Positions 22,301-33,225 of a DNA stretch of 64,000 nt are shown piece by piece (the first letter of the stretch is position 1; each line of letters starts with the position of its first letter). Below the pieces are notes generated by a model, which was given only the letters and a program-made list of their open reading frames with translations, was not told the origin of the DNA and made no database searches. Where the stretch lies: positions 29,415,064 to 29,479,063 of the forward strand of contig OX459095.1 in assembly GCA_949775045.1 (NCBI GenBank), in the 5' to 3' direction. The stretch comes from Metridium senile (lineage: Eukaryota; Cnidaria; Anthozoa; Actiniaria; Metridiidae). The translations under genes were made by a program, and so were the position numbers.

Positions 22301-23974
22301 CAAAATATTTTCGATTTTTTCGTGAAAACAATCCAAAAGGCAACAAAACTTTCAGATAACCTTGATTCCATTTAGTGGGATCTTTTTGTGTTGCTTTTGG
22401 GCAGATATTCCTCCGGTAGTAAGTTCAAAACGTATCGCAGAAGTAAATACTTAAAGTAATTTCTCTTCTGGATTGCTTTTCAAAAGTGTCTTGGCTCGTT
22501 GAAAAAGTATACTGCTTCAAGGGGTTGTTATGCAAAAAAGGTCACGTGACTTCACACATGCCCATTTATCTCGTTACCAGCAGAGGGGAGTTTTGTATGA
22601 GCATGCGCTAGACCGCTGAACTATTTAAAATTGGCATGACCGCAATTGGTAATCGCTGGAGTGTTTACCAGTCCGGATCAGTCACCAAATTTGGCTACCG
22701 TGGTTTGTTGTCTAAAAGGATTATGACGTCATTATTCCGGTGGCTCATTTCACCCGCCGTAACAATCTGTTTTGGGGGTTTTGAGGATATTTCATCAATA
22801 TCTTTGCGAGATTAACATATACCATGTTGAAGAGTATTATTCAGAGTACAGTTTCAGCTGGTTACCGGAGTGATGAAGCAAAGTGATGGCAAACGGTGAG
22901 TAGATTTACTAACAACATTGGTACTTCAAAGCAACATTTCAAACCCCAGTTTCCTAAATACATTGTCTACGTTCTCTCCATATGATTTTTTTGGTTCTAC
23001 GAAAAAAATATATAGAAATTCAGAAGATATTCATCTTCCATTGTGCGAAGTCTCAACATGGGCCGGTCTATAGAACGGTGGGCCGCTTTGATTTTGTCTC
23101 CGGGTATACAATTTGCCTAAGTAATATACGCGTACTGCACCTTACATGTTTACGTTTAAGAGTTCGCTCTATCGGTCGCTAAAGGCTGTGTTTTATTTGT
23201 CAATTGGCTTCGCAGCTAGTGTGAAGCTGTTCATTTCGTGAATAGCTACATGCATATATATCACTATGAAGAACTATGGAGTATAACTTCTGCTATAGAG
23301 ATTTGACACTTGAATGCAGGCATGTGTATATTTTGTCTGTTAATTAAGTTTTAATTTAACCACAGGTAGCCCAAGCTATGCATTTGTACGTTTTTTTGCA
23401 ATATGACGAAATATTTAAAATGCAATAAAAATAAACATGTCTACCTGTGTGTTGTGTTTTTCTTTGCATTTCTGTGAAGTTTCAGGCCATTTCCTTCAAT
23501 TTTGAGTGATTTATGGCTGATGTTCCCCAGCGTCCTAAGAAGAGGGGAAGGTAGCACACTCGGACGAGTTCGCTCCCCAGGTAGCCTCCAGTAATTCGCT
23601 TCTAGCTCGCCCAAAATTACGAATCTCGACAAAATTCCTTCAGATTATCTTTGCCCGATAGTCACTCCTTCCACTAAACCAAAGTTCTTTTCAAAACTCG
23701 AACGCTTTCACTAAAAAAAACCGCTCTATCTCAACGATATCGCTGAAATCCGAGCCGCGACCAGATCAGGCTTGCAACGGACTTTTTCAAACCATACTTA
23801 CCCCTCCCCTCCTGTAACAAACTGCTATCCTGTAAGCAGGTTCTTTCTTGATATAAATCTCCCGAATTTTCCTGACTACGTGTTACTTATACCAGGGCTT
23901 AACTTAATACCAAGACTTAATACCAAAGCCCCAATATCAATATCTATGTACTCAATAGAGATGATACTTAGTTG

Positions 23975-25478
23975 AAGTCTCACTTGATCATTCTCCTTGC
24001 TAGGACACTAGGACAACACAGTTATCCCAATACATATGCATAAGTCTCACTTTATCATTCTACTTGCTAGGACACTAGGACACTAGGACACTAGGACACC
24101 ACAGTTATCCCAATACATACATAAGTCTCACTTCATCATTCTACTTGCTAGGACACTAGGACACTAGGACACTAGGACAACACAGTTATCCCAATACATA
24201 TGCATAAGTCTCACTTCATCATTCTACTTGCTAGGACACTAGGACACTAGGACACTAGGACACCACAGTTATCCCAATACATATGCATAAGTCTCACTTT
24301 ATCATTCTACTTGCTAGGACACTAGGACACTAGGACACCACAGTTATCCCAATACATATGCATAAGTCTCACTTCATCATTCTACTTGCTAGGACACAAG
24401 GACACTAGGACACTAGGACACTAGGACACCACAGTTATCCCAATACATATGCATAAGTCTCACTTCATCATTCTACTTGCTAGGACACTAGGACACTAGG
24501 ACACTAGGACACCACAGTTATCCCAATACATATGCATAAGTCTCACTTCATCATTCTACTTGCTAGGACACTAGGACACTAGGACACTAGGACACCACAG
24601 TTATCCCAATACATATGCATAAGTCTCACTTCATCATTCCACTTGCTAGGACACTAGGACACTAGGACACTAGGACAACACAGTTATCCCAAAACATATG
24701 CATAAGTCTCACTTCATCATTCTACTTGCTAGGACACTAGGACACTAGGACACTAGGACACTAGGACACCACAGTTATCCCAATACATACATAAGTCTCA
24801 CTTCATCATTCTACTTGCTAGGACACTAGGACACTAGGACACTAGGACACTAGGACACCACAGTTATCCCAATACATACATAAGTCTCACTTCATCATTC
24901 TACTTGCTAGGACACTAGGACACTAGGACACTAGGACACCACAGTTATCCCAATACATATGCATAAGTCTCACTTCATCATTCTACTTGCTAGGACACAA
25001 GGACACTAGGACACTAGGACACCACAGTTATCCCAATACATATGCATAAGTCTCACTTCATCATTCTACTTGCTAGGACACTAGGACACTAGGACACCAC
25101 AGTTATCCCAATACATATGCATAAGTCTCACTTCATCATTCTACTTGCTAGGACACTAGGAATTAGGACACTAGGACACCACAGTTATCCCAATACATAT
25201 GCATAAGTCTCACTTCATCATTCCACTTGCTAGGACACTAGGACACTAGGACACTAGGACACCACAGTTATCCCAATACATATGCATAAGTCTCACTTCA
25301 TCATTCTACTTGCTAGGACACAAGGACACTAGGACACTAGGACACTAGGACACTAGGACACCACAGTTATCCCAATACATATGCATAAGTCTCACTTTAT
25401 CATTCTACTTGCTAGGACACTAGGACACTAGGACACCACAGTTATCCCAATACATATGCATAAGTCTCACTTCATCAT
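23975..25478. repeat. Left nested tandem array of the foldback element
   Basis: About 18 units of roughly 70-90 bp. Each consists of ATAAGTCTCACTTCATCATT, CTACTTGC, a variable number (2-5) of 8-bp TAGGACAC units, and CACAGTTATCCCAATACATA with or without TGC. Length variation between units comes almost wholly from the 8-bp inner repeat. Confidence 0.95.
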
Positions 25479-25708
25479 TTCCCTTTTTTAATGATCAGGT
25501 AGAATTATAATACTATAAGAACTCTTTGACAAGAATGTTTTAATTAATACAATTAATCAAGTAAATTTAAGAATGTTCTAATTCATGTAAAATTGTCCCT
25601 AAATTATTCAATATAATATTTAACAAAATACAGTGTCCTTGTAAAATTGTAAAATTGTAAAATTGTCCCTAAATTATTCAATATAATATTTAACAAAATA
25701 CAGTGTCC
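25479..25708. other. Central spacer of the foldback element
   Basis: AT-rich, with one internal duplication: TCCCTAAATTATTCAATATA and the following AATATTTAACAAAATACAGT appear twice about 70 bp apart. The second copy ends directly in the right array. Confidence 0.8.
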
Positions 25709-26538
25709 TTGTGTCCTAGCAAGTAGAATGATGAAGTGAGACTTATGCATATGTATTGGGATAACTGTGGTGTCCTAGTGTCCTAGTGTCCTAGCAAGTA
25801 GAATGATGAAGTGAGACTTATGTATGTATTGGGATAACTGTGGTGTCCTAGTGTCCTAGTGTCCTAGTGTCCTAGCAAGTAGAATGATGAAGTGAGACTT
25901 ATGCATATGTATTGGGATAACTGTGGTGTCCTAGTGTCCTAGTGTCCTAGTGTCCTAGCAAGTAGAATGATGAAGTGAGACTTATGTATGTATTGGGATA
26001 ACTGTGGTGTCCTAGTGTCCTAGCAAGTAGAATGATGAAGTGAGACTTATGCATATGTATTGGGATAACTGTGGTGTCCTAGTGTCCTAGTGTCCTAGTG
26101 TCCTAGCAAGTAGAATGATGAAGTGAGACTTATGCATATGTATTGGGATAACTGTGGTGTCCTAGTGTCCTAGTGTCCTAGCGTCCTAGCAAGTAGAATG
26201 ATGAAGTGAGACTTATGCATATGTATTGGGATAACTGTGGTGTCCTAGTGTCCTAGTGTCCTAGTGTCCTAGCGTCCTAGCAAGTAGAATGATGAAGTGA
26301 GACTTATGCATATGTATTGGGATAACTGTGGTGTCCTAGTGTCCTAGTGTCCTAGTGTCCTAGCAAGTAGAATGATGAAGTGAGACTTATGCATATGTAT
26401 TGGGATAACTGTGGTGTCCTAGTGTCCTAGTGTCCTAGTGTCCTAGCAAGTAGAATGATGAAGTGAGACTTATGCATATGTATTGGGATAACTGTGTTGT
26501 CCTAGTGTCCTAGCAAGGAGAATGATCAAGTGAGACTT
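25709..26538. repeat. Right nested tandem array, inverted
   Basis: About 10 units that are the reverse complement of the left array (GAATGATGAAGTGAGACTTA, TGTATTGGGATAACTGTGG, then GTGTCCTA repeats). Copy number differs from the left array although the outer arms are identical in length. Confidence 0.95.
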
Positions 26539-27520
26539 CAACTAAGTATCATCTCTATTGAGTACATAGATATTGATATTGGGGCTTTGGTATTAAGTCT
26601 TGGTATTAAGTTAAGCCCTGGTATAAGTAACACGTAGTCAGGAAAATTCGGGAGATTTATATCAAGAAAGAACCTGCTTACAGGATAGCAGTTTGTTACA
26701 GGAGGGGAGGGGTAAGTATGGTTTGAAAAAGTCCGTTGCAAGCCTGATCTGGTCGCGGCTCGGATTTCAGCGATATCGTTGAGATAGAGCGGTTTTTTTT
26801 AGTGAAAGCGTTCGAGTTTTGAAAAGAACTTTGGTTTAGTGGAAGGAGTGACTATCGGGCAAAGATAATCTGAAGGAATTTTGTCGAGATTCGTAATTTT
26901 GGGCGAGCTAGAAGCGAATTACTGGAGGCTACCTGGGGAGCGAACTCGTCCGAGTGTGCTACCTTCCCCTCTTCTTAGGACGCTGGGGAACATCAGCCAT
27001 AAATCACTCAAAATTGAAGGAAATGGCCTGAAACTTCACAGAAATGCAAAGAAAAACACAACACACAGGTAGACATGTTTATTTTTATTGCATTTTAAAT
27101 ATTTCGTCATATTGCAAAAAAACGTACAAATGCATAGCTTGGGCTACCTGTGATTTAACCAATATGTTTCTGCTTGCTCTCTTTCAGAAAGTCAAAGCTC
27201 ACATTATGAATATCTTGAAGACCGTTGTCGAATATGTAGATCAAACGTACGTGACGATTCTAGAAAAGTCTAAGCTTCTGTTTTGAAGACTGAATGTGAT
27301 GACATCTGTATTAAATCTAAACTGAATTTATGTCTCCCTGATGTACACCCGCCGTTTCTATGTCACAAATGCCGAAAAATAGCACAGAGATCACGTAAGG
27401 CGAAAGGAAATGGCAAGAGTTTTACTTCATATAAAGTCCCTGTTGTATGGGGAAAGCATAACGTGACTCTGATTGCCCTTGTGCTAAAATAAAGGAAGGT
27501 CAAAGTACCATTAGATACTA

Positions 27521-28540
27521 GCTTGACAGACTCTGACAGTGATAACAAATGTGTTGATTACAAATGTCTTAATTTTTACACAGAGAATCAGAAAACAATA
27601 TCAGTTACTTGAATAAAACAATACAATATAAAACAATCTCTAAGAACGACAATTTATTTATTATTTATTTGTTTTAAATGGTTACCTTCAGGCAGTCCCA
27701 AACATTCTATTTCTTGTAGTTTAAACTGTTTTCTTGTACAAAGGAAATATAGACTAAAGCGGCGTAAACAGAAGATACTCGGAACCGTATTTCATACAAA
27801 CAGTTCATGTGGGTTTCCATTTCAAGAGCAGAATGTCAAAATGTCTTAATATTATAAACGCATATAACCTTACTAAACTTTCACTCGATATATACATCGC
27901 GTTCTGAAATATCTAGATCAATCTATCGAATTCAGGTTTGCGATGTCGTTGCATGCAAAGACAAAGTGAGATACAAATGGAAATTTGAAGATCTGACGTA
28001 AGAATACTTCAGTTATGGAATAATATGATCAAACTTCTTCTCAGTCGTAAACAATTTCGGGCGCCATTTAGATTTTAGTTGTGGGCCGGTTAGCGTTCAT
28101 TTAGGTGTGACGTCATAAACTAAAAACGTGCTCTGATTGGCTGTTCTACTGTTTTGGTTTCTCAAATACCACAACAAACCACGGTAGCCAAATTTGGTGA
28201 CTGATCCGGACTGTTTACTGCGACTTTCTTAATTTGATTGGTCAGAAAGTGTTAGGTAATTTATGCAATTTCAGAAAAATATTTCCCGTCTCATTGAAAA
28301 TTAGGCAGCCATTGTTTACGAAGGTGCAAAAGGCATTGTTACAGCAGTCAATCAAAATTTCACAATACCAACTAATTACGGTGTCACGGCGTACTCATCA
28401 CAGATGTCACGTAATAGTACGAAAGGCGCTGTAATACAATAACAAAATTGCTATTTTGACTCATTTCCCCATTTTTGCCACTAAAATCAATATTATGGCA
28501 TGAAAGAACAGTCAACTGAACAGTCACAATGAACAGTCAC
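27521..28540. other. Transposon 3' part and flank without recognised gene
   Basis: To 28213 this is the rest of the TTTAC-flanked element (AATAAA at about 27613). Beyond it is AT-rich DNA leading into a retrotransposon fragment. No exon was identified. Confidence 0.4.
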
Positions 28541-29310
28541 AATGAACTCGCATGTAAACCAACTCTGTAGATCGGCATCTTTCTCGCTTAGACGTGTAGG
28601 TCAAGTCCGGCGGTACCTTGATGATGTGAGCACTGAGAAGCTTGTCCACGCTTTAATAACATCAAAAGTTGACCAGTGTAATAGCATGCTCTATGGGCTT
28701 CCTGATAAAGAGTTGTCCAAGATTCAAAGAATTCAAAACTCTGCAGCGAGAATAGTATCTCGAACCAAAAGATATGAACATATTACACCAGTTCTAAGAA
28801 AACTCCATTGGCTCCCCATCAAGAAGAGAATTATCTACAAGATCATTTTACTCGTCTACAAATCTCTTCATGGTCTTGCTCCGGACTATCTCAGTAATCT
28901 ATTGGAACCATACAAGCCAACAAGCAACAATTAAAAGTACCCAAATCAAGAACAAAATACTATGGTGGTCGTGCCTTCTCATTCTATGCACCAAAACATT
29001 GGAATACGTTACCACTACATATAAAGCAATCTGCTTCTCTAGAATCATTTAAGAAGGAACTTAAGACTTTTCTTTTTAGCAAAGATATAAATTTTCTTAA
29101 CTGACATGATTTTTTAACATGATATATATTTTTGTTTTAGTTATTATTTATATTTTTACACCATTTTTGCTATTATATTTTTATAAGTTATATCTTGAGA
29201 TTTTTACTAAAATATATATATACATAATTATTTTATTCTTAACTAATTTTTCATTTTAAGTATTTGTAAAGACCATTGAGACAAGTGTAATGGGCTATAT
29301 AAGAATTAAA

Positions 29311-29342
<32 letters not shown>
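28541..29342 (+). mobile_element. 5'-truncated CR1/L2-type non-LTR retrotransposon
   Basis: The frame 28542-28934 reads LVHALITSKVDQCNSMLYGL, then IQRIQNSAARIV, then HWLPIKKRIIYKI and YKSLHGLAPDYL. This is the C-terminal region of reverse transcriptases of the CR1/L2/Jockey group. After a frameshift at about 28932 it continues in another frame (GRAFSFYAPKHWNTLP ... LESFKKELKTFLF) to TGA at about 29102. A 3' UTR ends in GGGCTATATAAGAATTAAAG followed by an ATT run. The polymerase and endonuclease parts are missing, so this is a dead 5'-truncated copy. Confidence 0.85.
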
Positions 29343-31159
29343 GTTTTCTGAAATAATATTTTTGGAAGTTTGCCAAAAATGTTAAAAATCATCATGAAAT
29401 TGGGAAGCGAATGAGTACATAATGTGTTCCAGAATCAACTCAATAAAATAATAATAAATCGTTTACCGATCTCACTACATTCTTTGCTACATAATTTTTA
29501 ACACTTCAGCCAAACGTATTTAAGCAAATAACGAGGAAAGTCATCGATTCATTTTGAAAAATAAGAAGAAGAACATTGCAGTTAAATGCTGACGACTGCG
29601 GTATACCGATGAATATTTTCAAAAATATCACATTTCCCCATTTTTTGTAAAATCAAGATTGTGAAATTATCTTTCCATGGAAAAAGGCCTAAGCATTTTT
29701 GCAATACAATTTTTGGAAGTTAGTTTAGATTTTGAGATAAATGATTATGAAATAGTAACATTTTAGCAGTTTCTTGTAAGGGACTGCGATTTCATGCGAA
29801 ATTTCCGCAAAAATAATTGAAGCGATTGGAACGGTGCCTATTTTAGTTTTCTTTTACACATAAGCATTAACCTTAATTTAAATATCCAGAGTCGTAGTAT
29901 CTACTGAGCCAAAGAAAACTGACCACGAAGTCTTTGTTTATCCACTGAGTTAGCGGTAATGTCGTGTAGTTAAAGACGTTTATTCGTGTTACATATAATA
30001 AGATTTCTCGTTTTCTTGACATCTAATTGGCACAGCAATACATTCTCCATGTCGAAGAAGGACCTAAAAAGCTCCTAATGCTAATTTACGGCTATCGAAG
30101 CAAGAAAACAACGACGATAAACGATATTAAAAAACGTAAACATTACCCATCTTTGATGGTTATCGGACAAGGTCGACAAGGTCGCGCATGCTCATACAAA
30201 TCTCCCCTCTGCTCTCGTTACCTAAAAGTCAAAGGTCGTCAGCTAAGACAGTTTCTTATATTTATTAGTGAGAACTATCCTTTGTTGCCGAAAATTTTGT
30301 TTCAGCAGCTTTCTCCACCACCGGAGAGAGCTTTTTATGTTGAGTCATGTGACCTAGCTTGTGACGTCACTAATTATCAAAAAAGGCCATAGAAACGTTA
30401 AGGTCCATCATATTACCAAAAATAAAATTTATCGAGAAACATTAAGGCAGTTAAAGGTTATTTCTTATTTTTTAGTGAGTCCTCTTGTTATCCCAGGCCT
30501 TAATGTACTTGAGAATACCAAAACAAAATTCGAGCACATCCTTAAAAGAGAAAAAAAATAAGAGCACAGCAAATATTCTAAAAAAAAAGATCGTGCAAGA
30601 TGAAAAAATGAGAGAAAATGTCAAAAAGCACGAGCTGTAATGTATTTTCTATATGAACTGTTTTTTTGATTTGCCGTTCTTACTTGAAAAATGAACATTT
30701 TTAATTTGTCAGTCATAACCTGAACATTTGAAAGCGAATCTCGAAAAGGTTAGATATTTTTGTCTATTATTTGAAGTTCATGTGATATGAGTTTCTGAAT
30801 TATCTACAATCATATTTACTTGAAATCATTATTTGTGTAAGAATATAATAGCAAAGTCATGAATTAAAACGATGTTTTCGTCTTAAAAACGTCTCGTCTT
30901 ATTTGCTTTTCTCTCTCGAAGTTTTCTTGCAAAGTCACTGACCACATAGAAGCGTGGTTTACACTCTGATAAACCGCGGTTTTTTAACCAATCATAGCGC
31001 CTATGTTATAATTATCAATAAGACAGCTGACAAAATCCTGCAGCCATAAATACAGTGTCGCTAGTGTGAACCAGGCTTAATTTATCATGCGTAGCAACTC
31101 GAACCTCGACTTGGAACTATCCTTCGTGGCCACTGAATGGAACTATAAAAACTATAAAA
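29343..31159. other. Repeat-derived DNA, no host gene recognised
   Basis: Contains an open frame at 30027-30392 with no domain I recognise. The word GCGCATGCTCATACAAATCT at about 30183 is part of a 40-bp inverted match to 22569-22608, suggesting ends of another dispersed element. The rest is AT-rich. Confidence 0.4.
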
Positions 31160-31300
31160 CTATTTTACTCCGACGAAGGGCTAAAGCTCGAAACTTCAGT
31201 AAAAGTCAACATTTTTTACGGTGTTACAAATTTCATTATATAACCTATCGTTTATATCAAACACCGACGCAGCCTATACTAGTTTACTCGCTAGTTTCCA
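31160..31300. repeat. Dispersed repeat family B, copy 2
   Basis: TTTTACTCCGACGAAGGGCT, AAAGCTCGAAAC, GTCAACATTTTTTACGGTGT and CAAACACCGACGCAGCCTAT match family B in the opposite orientation to copy 1. One arm only. Confidence 0.7.
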
Positions 31301-31645
31301 TTTATAAAAAGGTTGATTAACAAGACCTAGGGCGGTACAATGTACACGTGTAGCCGAGTGCGACTCTCCCATAACTTTTCTTTATATTTTTTTTCAGGGA
31401 AATTTAGCTCATATGTTTTCAGCCTTTCAGCCAATCGGAGCGCGCGTTATTAATATTTTATGAGCGTATTCCTTGCGCCATCATTGTGGAAGTTTGATAT
31501 CAAAGCGCGCGTTATAATTAGGATATGTTATATAAATGGGAACCATTAAGATAAAGATCTTTCTTACCATCAGGTTTTACAATTGGCTGTAATCAACGAA
31601 AAGAATGAATTAGTTAGTGAATCAAATACTGTTGTCTCAGTTATG

Positions 31646-31954
31646 AAACTTAAGGGGCGCTCCATTAGATTTATGAGGGAGGGGGGATTGGAAGACCTGA
31701 AAAAAATTTCCTGCAGCTCCAAAGACGTGGAAAAAAAATTCTTGCAAGATAAATTCCAAGAAAAAAAATTCTTGCTTAGACTTTGAGTAAAAAAAATGAT
31801 GATTTTTGAACAAAAAATCGTGCAGCACTTTTATCCCCCCCCCCCCCCCCCCCAAAAAAATTTCTGCATTGAGTGTCAGTCGAAAAAAATTCTTGCACCA
31901 ACCAAATCCCCCCCCCCCCCCCCCCCCTAATAATCTAATGGATCGCTCCTAAGG
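31646..31954. mobile_element. C-tract palindromic element
   Basis: CTTAAGGGGCGCTCCATTAGA at the left pairs with TCTAATGGATCGCTCCTAAG at the right. Inside are two runs of about 18-20 C and repeated AAAAAAATTCTTGCA words. Two further palindromes with G/C tracts occur at 33020-33225 and 45096-45325. Confidence 0.65.
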
Positions 31955-32158
31955 GCTGGGCAAACGGTTTCAACATTTGCTTCAACATCCGTTCGATTTT
32001 GTTGAATGGCAATGTTTAAACGCTTTTAAACTATTTCGACATTCTTAAAACGTATTGAAGGGATGTTGAATTGATGTTGAAAGAGTTTAAAAGTGTTTAA
32101 ACATTGCCATTCAACAAAATCGAACTGATGTTGAAGCAAATGTTTGCCCGGGCCCTTA
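31952..32158. mobile_element. Palindromic MITE with GGGC/CAAACG ends
   Basis: AAGGGCTGGGCAAACG..TTTCAACATTTGCTTCAACA pairs with TGTTGAAGCAAATGTTTGCC..GGGCCCTTA, with CATTGCCATTCAACAAAATC inside. It abuts the preceding C-tract element. Related in terminal design to 2538-2724. Confidence 0.7.
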
Positions 32159-32225
32159 CTAACTGACTGATTGCATTGATGGTCGGTCGGTCGGTTAGTT
32201 GTTTACAATTTAAACCACAACTTAC

Positions 32226-32285
32226 CTCATGAGCCTGAGTGTAGTATAGAACCATCGGGAGTACGATTACTAGCCTCATCATCAT
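32226..32285 (-). CDS. Signal-peptide first exon of a secreted protein
   Basis: ATG ATG ATG opens a 20-codon exon (MMMRLVIVLPMVLYYTQAHE) followed immediately by GTAAGT. The hydrophobic core and Thr-Gln-Ala end are a typical cleavable signal peptide. It may start the gene whose internal exon is at 21925-22152, but that exon needs a one-base overhang from upstream and this one ends in phase 0. Another exon must lie between, or the genes differ. Confidence 0.45.
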
Positions 32286-32690
32286 CTTATTGCTTATTCA
32301 ACAAAAAGTAATGACACAGAAATTTCTGAAAAATTAAGAAAATTGATTAATTAAACAATATTTTTTGAAATATCCATATAAGTCAAAGAGATTTAGAAAA
32401 CGTATTTAAAATAGATCCCGCGAAACGCAATTAATCCGACGTTTCGGAGTCATCTACCGAAACTAAAGCCTTGATAATGGAGTCAAGATGACTCCGAAAT
32501 CCGTATTCTTGCGTTAGTTTTTATTTTAAATATTCATATAATCGCGCATGCAAGAACGAAACAATTTTTCTCCATATTCTTACCTTGTAGACAATACCAG
32601 GACACCTTATCTTCTCGAAGATTTGTGAACGTTTGGTAAAGTTAGACTGCATTGCTTTCACTTGTAACGAAATGATTCATGATTCAACCA

Positions 32691-32976
32691 ATCAAAGTAA
32701 AGCATGTTATCAGATAACAATCAATATATATGATAAGTATAGCACTGTTTATTCATCACTAGTATATAGAAGTACTCTAATCAAGCCGATTAGCAGATAG
32801 CCTAATGATTTCTAAAAGCCTATCATTTGTAGGAAGCTGTACTGAAGATAGGCTTTTAGAAATCATTAGGCTAGCTTCTAATCGGCTTCATTAGAGTACT
32901 TCAATATAGTGATGAATACAGTGCTATACTTATCATATATAATGATTGTTATCTGATAACATGCTTTACTTTGATT
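32691..32976. mobile_element. Long-stem palindromic MITE
   Basis: ATCAAAGTAAAGCATGTTATCAG..ATAACAATCA at the left is the complement of the right end (TGATTGTTATCTGATAACAT..). The stem continues through ATGATAAGTATAGCACTGT, ATTCATCACTA, AGTACTCTAAT and TAGAAATCATTAGGCTA to a loop near 32835. Almost the entire 286 bp is stem. Confidence 0.85.
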
Positions 32977-33019
32977 AGAACTATAAAACAATGGAACAAT
33001 TTACCCGCCACGTTAGTTA

Positions 33020-33225
33020 CAGCTCCAAACCCCGGGGGTAGGGGGTGATCGGCGTACCTTTTAGGGTTAAAATATTTCCTGCATGTGCGTACCTTTTAGA
33101 ATCCTTTTAAAGTTTAGGCTCAAAAATCAGTTGTAAGGGTCTTTTTTTTTTTGCTTTATTTGTATCTGTGCGTACCTTTTAGGGGTCATATATTCAAAAC
33201 CTCCGCCGATCACCCCTACCACTTT
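33020..33225. mobile_element. GGGGGTAGGGGGTGATCGGCG palindromic element
   Basis: GGGGGTAGGGGGTGATCGGC at the left pairs with GCCGATCACCCCTACC at the right. GCGTACCTTTTAGGG occurs in both arms and once more in the centre. Non-coding. Confidence 0.6.

Larger units (their letters stand above)
23361..27152. mobile_element. Foldback element with long identical arms and opposed arrays
   Basis: The ends CACAGGTAGCCCAAGC...GCTTGGGCTACCTGTG are flanked by ATTTAAC on both sides (23354-23360 and 27153-27159; the eighth base C also matches if the left end is taken one base later). The 611-bp unique arms (23361-23971 and 26542-27152) look identical: the same spurious 63- and 67-codon frames occur in both. 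Inside each arm lies a tandem array in opposite orientation, then a spacer of about 230 bp. No transposase frame is present. The design matches foldback-type elements, long inverted repeats built partly of tandem repeats. The 7-8-bp duplication would suit hAT- or P-related enzymes. Confidence 0.85.
22886..27520 (+). pseudogene. RAG1 N-terminal-domain-like gene, broken, intron invaded
   Basis: Exon 1 (22886-22895) is ATG GCA AAC G followed by GTGAGT. Exon 2 begins after CTCTTTCAG at 27188 and joins in phase. Its frame carries RCRICRSNVRDDSRKV, then ECDDIC, then DVHPPFLCHKCRKIAQR, then VVWGKH. The order C-x2-C, HPxxxCHxC, W-x-x-H and a final Cys pair (CPC, one frame over at about 27468) matches the zinc-binding N-terminal non-core region of vertebrate RAG1. 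The RAG1 RING finger and catalytic core are absent. An in-frame TAA at 27271 and a frameshift near 27460 break the reading frame, so this copy is probably dead. The intron, normally a few hundred bases, is enlarged by the 3.8-kb foldback element. Confidence 0.6.
22669..28213. mobile_element. DNA transposon with 43-bp inverted ends and TTTAC duplication
   Basis: The ends are perfect inverted copies for 43 bp, starting CAGTCCGGATCAGTCACCAA and running through ATTTGGCTACCGTGGTTTGT. TTTAC lies directly outside both ends (22664-22668 and 28214-28218), a 5-bp target duplication. Removing the foldback element nested at 23361-27152 leaves about 1.75 kb. That carries a short first exon (22886-22895), a second exon (27188 to about 27520) resembling the RAG1 N-terminal zinc domain, and an AATAAA at about 27613. 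There is no transposase core, so the element would be non-autonomous. A 5-bp duplication is shared by Transib and RAG-type transposons among others, but these ends do not show the CACAGTG-like terminus of RAG signals. Confidence 0.75.

Noticed and set aside
23441..23975. Pairs of identical 63- and 67-codon frames, suggesting a duplicated gene
   Set aside because: They are short, lack domains and splice logic, and are identical only because they lie in the two arms of the foldback element.
24000..26520. CRISPR-like array of regularly spaced repeats
   Set aside because: The DNA is animal nuclear sequence. The intervals between repeats are themselves copies of a short tandem repeat rather than unique spacers, and the arrays face each other inside a foldback element.
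28542..28934. Intact reverse transcriptase gene
   Set aside because: Only the C-terminal end of the polymerase is present and the frame shifts near 28932; the 5' part is absent.
30027..30392. 121-codon open frame as a host gene
   Set aside because: No recognisable domain, no splice partners, and it overlaps a dispersed repeat word at about 30183.
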